Positions 13,722 to 18,074 of a DNA stretch of 18,074 nt are shown piece after piece (within the stretch, counting starts at the first letter, position 1; each line of letters begins with the position of its first letter). Where the stretch lies: NCBI GenBank assembly GCA_030605915.1, contig JAUWHM010000039.1, positions 1 to 18,074 on the forward strand, given 5' to 3'. The stretch is from Nitrospirota bacterium. Its GTDB lineage: Bacteria > NPL-UPA2 > JAGMAN01. Position numbers and translations under genes: made by a program. A model generated the notes under the pieces. It ran no database searches. It was not told the DNA's origin and saw nothing but the letters and a program-made list of their open reading frames with translations.

Positions 13722-15406
13722 TGATAATCTCGGGCCTCTCCCTCCACGGTTAATTTTTTCTTGATGGCATAGAAAATTGCTCCCAGGGCAAGATAGTATA
13801 TGACTATTAACCCTATTCGGGGACTGCCCGGGTAGATAAAAGCGAGGGGTAGAGAAGATAACAGTTTAACTGAGATTACTACCACTTTCAAAACTACCGA
13901 ATTGGCTGCCCCAAAGACCTGGGCTAAAGGGAGAAAGAGGAGACCAGAGAGACAGCTAGTAAAACCTAAGGCTACCACCACTCCCAGCAGGGGAACCACA
14001 ATGAAATTGGCCACAAGCGCTACTGGCGAAAGCAGACTGTAGTAATAAGCGATGAGGGGAAGGATACCCAGTTGGGCAGCTAATATCACTGAGGTAGAGC
14101 TCAAAAGATATCCCTTAAGGGCACTCACTGGCGGATAGCCCTTTGGAAAAAGGCTATTTATCTTAGGGGTCAGGTAGATTATGGACAGGACGGCGGCAAA
14201 GGATAGCTGAAAGCCAGAATCAAATAGCTCTAACGGATTAACAGCCAAAATAAGGAGAGCAGCTAAAGAAAGGCTATTTAGTAGGTCACTATCACGTCCA
14301 ATGGCGGCTGCACTCAATATGCATGTGGCCATAATTGAGGCCCGGATGACCGATGGGCGTGCACCAGTGATTAAAGCATAGAGGATGACAAGAGCTATGG
14401 TAAGGATAGCTCTTATCTTCCTTGGGATGCGGACAGTCCGCAGGAGGACCATGAAGATGACCACCACCAATCCAACATGTAGGCCAGAGATGGCTAAGAT
14501 ATGAACTGTTCCGCTGTGAATGAACACTTCCTTCAGTTCTTCAGGAACTTGCTGCCTCTCCCCGATTAGAATCCCGGCAAGTAAGACGTCCTGGGGGTAT
14601 TCCAAGGTCTCGGCAATGATTCCTCTCATTCTATGCTTGATGCCGAGGGCTAACCTGACGAAGGGATTTACCTTGCCAGTGCCGAGTCGCTCTATCTGAC
14701 CCTTATTATATATGGTCATTAAACCATAAATACCCTTGCGCGCTAAGTAACTGCTATAATCAAACTGACCTGGATTCTGAGGCGATGGAGGTTTCCTGAG
14801 CGTTCCCTTCACTCTTACCCTATCTCCATACTCATAGCCATCACTTTCTCCATAGACTGAAACCTGCACCAGCCCAACTGCTCTTTGCCATTCTCCTTTT
14901 GGTCCCTCTCCCCGTGCGGGAGAGGGCTGGGGTGAGGGGAGAGTCAGAGGGGGCATCTTCACCCTTTCCGCTTTGAGAGTGAGGACCGTTCTCTCCTTTG
15001 ATGCTCTCTCGTCCTCGTTACCAGATTTCTCCTTCTCCCTAGGAGTGCCTCTCACCTCCGGACTCTTAACGATCGTCCCTTCTAACTTGATTCTCTCGAC
15101 CTCCTCTCCTTGACCCGTTAGAAAATTTATTTCTAACGGGTCTTGGAATAAATTTGAAATGTGATTGGGAGCAGGAGGGTTAGCTTTCATGAGATAGGCA
15201 ATCGTGCCCAAAAGCAGGAGACAGATATGGATGAGGGTGTTACTGAGGCTGAATTTCCCTTTGATGAAGGAAAAAGCGGCAGTTAGGAAAAGCAGCATAA
15301 GAGGGAAGTATAAATAATGGAGATGGAGAAAGGTAATACCCAGACAGTAGCCAACGAAAATGCCAGCTATGTAGAAGAGGGCAATTCCAACCAGTGGCTT
15401 GTGCAT
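13712..15406 (-). CDS. comEC: ComEC/Rec2 competence channel domain, lacking the C-terminal nuclease-like domain
   Basis: This 564-residue membrane protein is the DNA-uptake channel subunit. It has N-terminal helices (about 5-70), an OB-like segment (RIKLEGTIV, GDRVRVKGTLRKPPSPQNPGQFDYSSYLARKGIYG), then the Competence domain with the signature HSGTVHILAISGLHVGLVV and several further helices to about 545. Complete ComEC continues into a metallo-beta-lactamase domain; here the chain ends at EARDYHSL inside a palindrome, and that domain is a separate downstream gene. Two low-complexity inserts are encoded by palindromic repeats: residues about 89-98 (DPLEINFLTG) and about 155-168 (LTLPSPQPSPARGEG). 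Start ATG 15406 with a weak TTAGG. The core is intact, so activity is plausible if the two halves assemble. Confidence 0.93.
   Translation of the reverse strand: MHKPLVGIALFYIAGIFVGYCLGITFLHLHYLYFPLMLLFLTAAFSFIKGKFSLSNTLIHICLLLLGTIAYLMKANPPAPNHISNLFQDPLEINFLTGQGEEVERIKLEGTIVKSPEVRGTPREKEKSGNEDERASKERTVLTLKAERVKMPPLTLPSPQPSPARGEGPKGEWQRAVGLVQVSVYGESDGYEYGDRVRVKGTLRKPPSPQNPGQFDYSSYLARKGIYGLMTIYNKGQIERLGTGKVNPFVRLALGIKHRMRGIIAETLEYPQDVLLAGILIGERQQVPEELKEVFIHSGTVHILAISGLHVGLVVVIFMVLLRTVRIPRKIRAILTIALVILYALITGARPSVIRASIMATCILSAAAIGRDSDLLNSLSLAALLILAVNPLELFDSGFQLSFAAVLSIIYLTPKINSLFPKGYPPVSALKGYLLSSTSVILAAQLGILPLIAYYYSLLSPVALVANFIVVPLLGVVVALGFTSCLSGLLFLPLAQVFGAANSVVLKVVVISVKLLSSLPLAFIYPGSPRIGLIVIYYLALGAIFYAIKKKLTVEGEARDYHSL
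14904..14945 (-). repeat. CCCTCTCCC/GGGAGAGGG dispersed repeat inside comEC
   Basis: A perfect 9-bp stem (CCCTCTCCC 14904-14912, GGGAGAGGG 14918-14926) is followed by CTGGGGTGAGGGGAGAGTC. This is the form of a repeat that is widespread in bacterial genomes and, when translated, reads LTLPSP...PARGEG. It is in frame within the OB-like region of ComEC and adds a proline-rich loop. Confidence 0.8.
15109..15144 (-). repeat. Second copy of the dapA palindromic element, inside comEC
   Basis: GACCCGTTAGAAA and TTTCTAACGGGTC are perfect 13-bp arms around a 5-nt loop (15112-15142, 31 bp). On the coding strand the flanks are AA and AAG, as in dapA, giving 36 shared bp in the same orientation relative to translation. 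It encodes DPLEINFLTG between the membrane helices (NHISNLF) and the OB-like segment. Confidence 0.78.
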
Positions 15407-15442
15407 CGCCTAATTCCACTTTTCCAGTTCTTTATACTTAAA

Positions 15443-15471
15443 ATCTTGGTGATCTGCGTTCATCTGCGTCC
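15443..15471 (-). repeat. ATCTGCG-type dispersed repeat between comEC and the HD-GYP gene
   Basis: On the minus strand this reads GGACGCAGATGAACGCAGATC followed by ACCAAGAT, with two CGCAGAT units 9 nt apart. It resembles a repeat phrase common in many bacterial genomes and is related in style to the ATCTGTG phrases at 4374-4429 and 8393-8422. The 112-nt gap around it has no other feature I can support. Confidence 0.5.
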
Positions 15472-15518
15472 AGAAGGGGAATTCAGTCGCCGATTTTAGA
15501 GGGGGGAGCCTTTATCCT

Positions 15519-17060
15519 TCAAATATATGCGGTCTGAGCTTCAAGAGGAGGGACATACATGCTGCCCCGTTGATAGGCTTGAACAAAGGCTTTCACTACC
15601 TCTCCATCAAACTGGCTATTGCTATTGCGTTTAATCTCCTCCAAGGCAAACTTATCCTGGTGTCTCTTCCGATAAGGTCGGTCTGAGGTGAGGGCATCGA
15701 AAGTATCGGCCACAGCAATAATCCTGGCCGCTCTGGGAATGGCTTCTCCTTTGAGGCCGTCTGGATAGCCCTTACCATCGTAGCACTCGTGGTGATGTTT
15801 GATAGCCGGGATGACATTCTTTAAGGCAGCTATATTCTCCAGGATACGAGTGGCGAAAAGAGGATGCCTCCTTATCTCATCCATCTCCTTCTCAGTTAAG
15901 TGGTCTTGTTTATTCAAGATCTTCTCCGGGATACCAATCTTGCCAATATCGTGAAGAACTGCCGCCAGATGAAGGTTCTCTTTCTCATCGGCTTCTAAAT
16001 TCAACTCTTCAGCAGTGGCCAAAGTGTAAATGCTTACTCGCTCCGAATGCCCATGGGTATATGCATCCTTGGCCTCAATGGTGGCCACCAAGCTCTTCAC
16101 TGTGCTCAGGAAAAGCTCCTGTAAATCCCGGTAGAGATGGACGTTCTCAATGGCTATTCCAGCCTCGTCCCCGATGGCGGTAAGCAGTTGTAGGTCATCT
16201 AAGGTAAATACTCCGGTAGAGGTTTTAGTGTCCACATGGATGACCCCCAGGACTTTGTTCCTCGCCCTCAAGGGAACGCACATAGCTGACCTGATTTCAT
16301 GCCGGTAGATGCTCTCCCCTCCCTTGAATCGGTCATCAGCCATGGCATCAGAACTAAGAATGGATTTCCCCTCCCTCATTACCTGATTGATAATAGTCTT
16401 ACTGACACTAATGTCTCTCGTTCCTCTCTCATCCCTCCTTCGGATTGCCCTGGGCAGCAGCTCTCCGCTCTCCTTATTTAGGAGCATGAGGAATCCTCTA
16501 TCTGCGCTTATCACCTTGAAGACAAGTTCCATTACCTTATTTAGAAGCTCATCTGGATTATGGATAGAGCTGATAGCCTGACCGATCTGGTAGAGGGTGG
16601 CTAAGTTCTGACGGGCTTTCCTCAGTTTAGCGGTGTTCTCCGCGCCGCGCACCGCCCGGGTAGTCAGGAACTCTCTCTCCTTACTGCCAATCACCGTCTC
16701 AATGGCACTGTGCCTCTTCCTCACCTGGTCAGAGACAATTCTAACCCGGGGAGCGACCTTTATCCTCCCCTCCTTTCTCTGCAGAAGAAGCACTGTTCCT
16801 CCCACCCTTATCTCATCGCCCGGCTGGAGGGTCTCCTCAGTGACAACTTCTCCATTAAGAAAGGTTCCATTGCTACTTTTCAGGTCAGCTAAGTGGAAGC
16901 AGTCTCCTTCCTTCCATATCCGGGCATGCTGGCGGGAGACCTTTTCGTCGTTCTTCAGGCAGACGGAGTTGGAGGGATCCCTCCCAATGGTAATAGAGTC
17001 CTCTGTCAGAGGGTATCTAGCCAATTCTTTCGAACCTTGTCTGACGATTAGCTGGAACAC
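15519..17060 (-). CDS. FHA-GAF-HD-GYP protein, probable c-di-GMP phosphodiesterase
   Basis: A 513-residue soluble signalling protein with three domains. Residues 1-96 form an FHA phosphothreonine-binding domain, with Gly26-Arg27, Ser42-x-x-His45 and the SSNGTFLNG motif at 62-70. Residues about 152-310 form a GAF sensor domain, containing RSAMCVPLRARNKVLGVIHVD. Residues about 318-498 form an HD-GYP domain with HDIGKIGIP (His370, Asp371), HHHE at 422-425, and DGKGYPDGLKGEAIPRAARI (GYP at 431-433). The signature residues of active c-di-GMP hydrolases are present, so catalysis is expected. The GAF ligand and the FHA partner are unknown; no Ser/Thr kinase lies in the window. The start is GTG 17060 with a weak GGTGAG upstream, 6 nt after the preceding gene. 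It sits within the competence cluster. Confidence 0.94.
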   Translation of the reverse strand: MFQLIVRQGSKELARYPLTEDSITIGRDPSNSVCLKNDEKVSRQHARIWKEGDCFHLADLKSSNGTFLNGEVVTEETLQPGDEIRVGGTVLLLQRKEGRIKVAPRVRIVSDQVRKRHSAIETVIGSKEREFLTTRAVRGAENTAKLRKARQNLATLYQIGQAISSIHNPDELLNKVMELVFKVISADRGFLMLLNKESGELLPRAIRRRDERGTRDISVSKTIINQVMREGKSILSSDAMADDRFKGGESIYRHEIRSAMCVPLRARNKVLGVIHVDTKTSTGVFTLDDLQLLTAIGDEAGIAIENVHLYRDLQELFLSTVKSLVATIEAKDAYTHGHSERVSIYTLATAEELNLEADEKENLHLAAVLHDIGKIGIPEKILNKQDHLTEKEMDEIRRHPLFATRILENIAALKNVIPAIKHHHECYDGKGYPDGLKGEAIPRAARIIAVADTFDALTSDRPYRKRHQDKFALEEIKRNSNSQFDGEVVKAFVQAYQRGSMYVPPLEAQTAYI

Positions 17061-17066
17061 TACTGC

Positions 17067-17357
17067 TCACCAGAAGAAAATGACCCGAACAATAATGATA
17101 AGGGAAAGGATGAAGAGGATAGAGCCCATTAGCCAGCGGTGAGCGAACATCCACCCGTCAATATCAATGGGTATCTCCAGTAGTCTAAGGAGCTTTCTGG
17201 TGGAAAGCCATATCTTCATTACCTTGTTAAACCGAAAGAAAAGTTGGGGGATAAAGAAAAAAGCTAAACTGCCGGCCAGGCTAAGAAGCCCTATGATTAG
17301 AAGTGCCTTCCTTATGAGGGGCTCTATTTCCGGAAGAGTGATAAGGAATTCATCCAT
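17067..17357 (-). CDS. Small two-helix membrane protein in the competence cluster
   Basis: A 96-residue protein with two predicted membrane helices, at about 17-37 (LLIIGLLSLAGSLAFFFI) and 74-95 (SILFILSLIIIVRVIFFW), joined by a basic loop (STRKLLRLLEIP). I do not recognise a family. The start ATG directly abuts the comEA stop, and the next gene begins 6 nt after its stop, so it is transcribed and translated with comEA and the HD-GYP gene. Function unknown; a membrane partner for either neighbour is possible. Confidence 0.8.
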   Translation of the reverse strand: MDEFLITLPEIEPLIRKALLIIGLLSLAGSLAFFFIPQLFFRFNKVMKIWLSTRKLLRLLEIPIDIDGWMFAHRWLMGSILFILSLIIIVRVIFFW

Positions 17358-17942
17358 TTAATAAACAGTGATTATGTCCTCTACCTTCTTAAAGGTAATC
17401 TCCCCAATTCCCTCTACATTCTTAATCTCTTTGATATTCTTGAATCCACCGTGCTGGGCTCGATATTCAATGATGGCTTGAGCTCTCACCGGTCCAATTC
17501 CAGGAAGGGTCTCAAGGTCTGCCTTAGTAGCTATATTTAAGTTTATCCTCGCTGACACGGTTGGCAGTCTGACCTCTGAAGAAGCACTCTTCTTTAAATC
17601 CCCTTCACTTATCTTGGTAGGCACCACTATCTTCTGTCCATCCCTCAAGGTAGAGGCTAAATTGAGTAACTCCAGGTTGGCATCGCTGCGGGGACTGGCC
17701 TTATCCACTACATCCTTTACCCTTGCCCCGGCCTTGAAAGTATAGACTCCCGGCCTCCATACCGCTCCAGCAATGTCAACGGTCACCGGCTGAGATTCCT
17801 CAGCCTTTATTCTGGCCTCCACTACCTCTAACTCCACCCTGGGCTGAATGGCCCTACGGTAGTAAAGGGCTCCCCCTCCCAGGATAATCGCCCCAATCAG
17901 GAATATAACCACCGCCTGCTCCTGGCGGGTTAAGCTAAACAC
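17358..17942 (-). CDS. comEA: ComEA-type competence DNA-binding protein with SLBB and helix-hairpin-helix domains
   Basis: A 194-residue membrane-anchored DNA receptor. One N-terminal helix (about 9-26, VVIFLIGAIILGGGALYY) is followed by an SLBB domain (about 53-111: VTVDIAGAVWRPGVYTFKAG, DGQKIVVPT). A C-terminal ComEA helix-hairpin-helix region then spans about 132-194: INLNIATKADLETLPGIGP, AQAIIEYRAQHGGF, IKNVEGIGEITFKKVEDI. It is expected to bind incoming double-stranded DNA outside the inner membrane and hand it to ComEC. The start is GTG 17942, decided by the strong Shine-Dalgarno AGGAGGAGG on the minus strand (plus positions 17951-17959). It is first in the minus-strand cluster. Confidence 0.95.
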   Translation of the reverse strand: MFSLTRQEQAVVIFLIGAIILGGGALYYRRAIQPRVELEVVEARIKAEESQPVTVDIAGAVWRPGVYTFKAGARVKDVVDKASPRSDANLELLNLASTLRDGQKIVVPTKISEGDLKKSASSEVRLPTVSARINLNIATKADLETLPGIGPVRAQAIIEYRAQHGGFKNIKEIKNVEGIGEITFKKVEDIITVY

Positions 17943-17950
17943 AGCCTGAA

Positions 17951-17959
17951 CCTCCTCCT
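17951..17959 (-). promoter_or_regulatory. Strong ribosome binding site of comEA
   Basis: AGGAGGAGG on the minus strand, 8 nt before GTG 17942. It fixes the GTG as the start. Confidence 0.8.
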
Positions 17960-18007
17960 AACATCTATGCCGAAACCCAATTCTTGAATGCCTAAAGCAT
18001 CAGAATG

Positions 18008-18036
18008 AATTTATCACATTCCTAATATAATGTCAA
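18008..18036 (-). promoter_or_regulatory. Sigma70-type promoter for the comEA-comEC cluster
   Basis: On the minus strand a perfect -35 TTGACA (plus 18031-18036) is followed by a 17-nt spacer and -10 TAAATT (plus 18008-18013), with TG one base upstream of the -10 as in extended -10 promoters. Transcription would start near 18000, giving a leader of about 57 nt before the comEA GTG. Upstream, at 18037-18042, lies a T-run on the minus strand that may be the tail of a terminator or RNA element whose body is cut by the window edge. Confidence 0.72.
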
Positions 18037-18074
18037 TAAAAAAGCCACCGGGGTTGTAATCCCTCAGTTTCGGG

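Noticed and set aside
16633..17142. Plus-strand frame opposite the HD-GYP gene
   Set aside because: It is antisense to a well-supported FHA domain and shows no recognisable protein features.
18037..18074. Riboswitch or terminator at the right edge
   Set aside because: Only GGTGGC followed by a T-run is visible on the minus strand, with no complete stem before the window ends.

Overview
The window is a bacterial chromosome segment with two parts that differ in composition. Positions 1 to about 4370 form a visibly AT-rich block with tightly packed genes that lack Shine-Dalgarno sequences. It holds the end of a type III restriction-modification methyltransferase (mod), a RhuM-Fic/Doc fusion protein, and a complete type III restriction subunit (res). 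A decayed-looking small reading frame follows. The order mod / RhuM-Fic / res suggests a mobile defence locus that carries a toxin-like gene between its two enzyme subunits.

From 4440 to 12756 on the plus strand lies a vitamin and lysine/peptidoglycan biosynthesis cluster with higher GC and good Shine-Dalgarno sites. It contains dapF, dapA, a BioY-type biotin uptake protein, a DUF1284 cysteine-rich protein, dapB, dapL and folK. After a clear sigma70-type promoter it continues with a bifunctional-nuclease-family (DUF151) protein, an unrecognised protein, panC and an aspartate dehydrogenase (nadX). DapA, DapB, DapL and DapF together are the steps from aspartate semialdehyde to meso-diaminopimelate by the aminotransferase (DapL) route, which needs no acylated intermediates. 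PanC and FolK belong to pantothenate and folate synthesis.

From 12757 to the right edge everything is on the minus strand and reads leftwards from a consensus-like promoter near 18008-18036. The genes are comEA, a small two-helix membrane protein, an FHA-GAF-HD-GYP c-di-GMP phosphodiesterase, a ComEC channel domain without its metallo-beta-lactamase part, and a separate membrane-anchored metallo-beta-lactamase protein that looks like the detached ComEC C-terminus. This is a DNA-uptake (competence) cluster with a second-messenger enzyme inside it.

The most unusual signal is short palindromic repeats that sit inside or at the ends of protein genes. A 31-bp inverted repeat with identical outer arms (GACCCGTTAGA / ACGGGTC) lies inside both dapA and comEC. 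In each case it is part of a shared stretch of about 36 bp and is read through as extra residues, as in Rickettsia palindromic elements. comEC carries a second in-frame repeat of the common CCCTCTCCC/GGGAGAGGG type. A third palindrome supplies its stop codon exactly where the gene is split from its metallo-beta-lactamase part. Intergenic gaps also hold hairpins and fragments of ATCTGTG/ATCTGCG repeats.

The organism cannot be named from the sequence alone. The DapL pathway, DUF151 protein, HD-GYP protein, competence genes and repeat-rich intergenic gaps would fit an uncultivated Gram-negative-type lineage such as Omnitrophota or Aerophobota. That placement is a guess.
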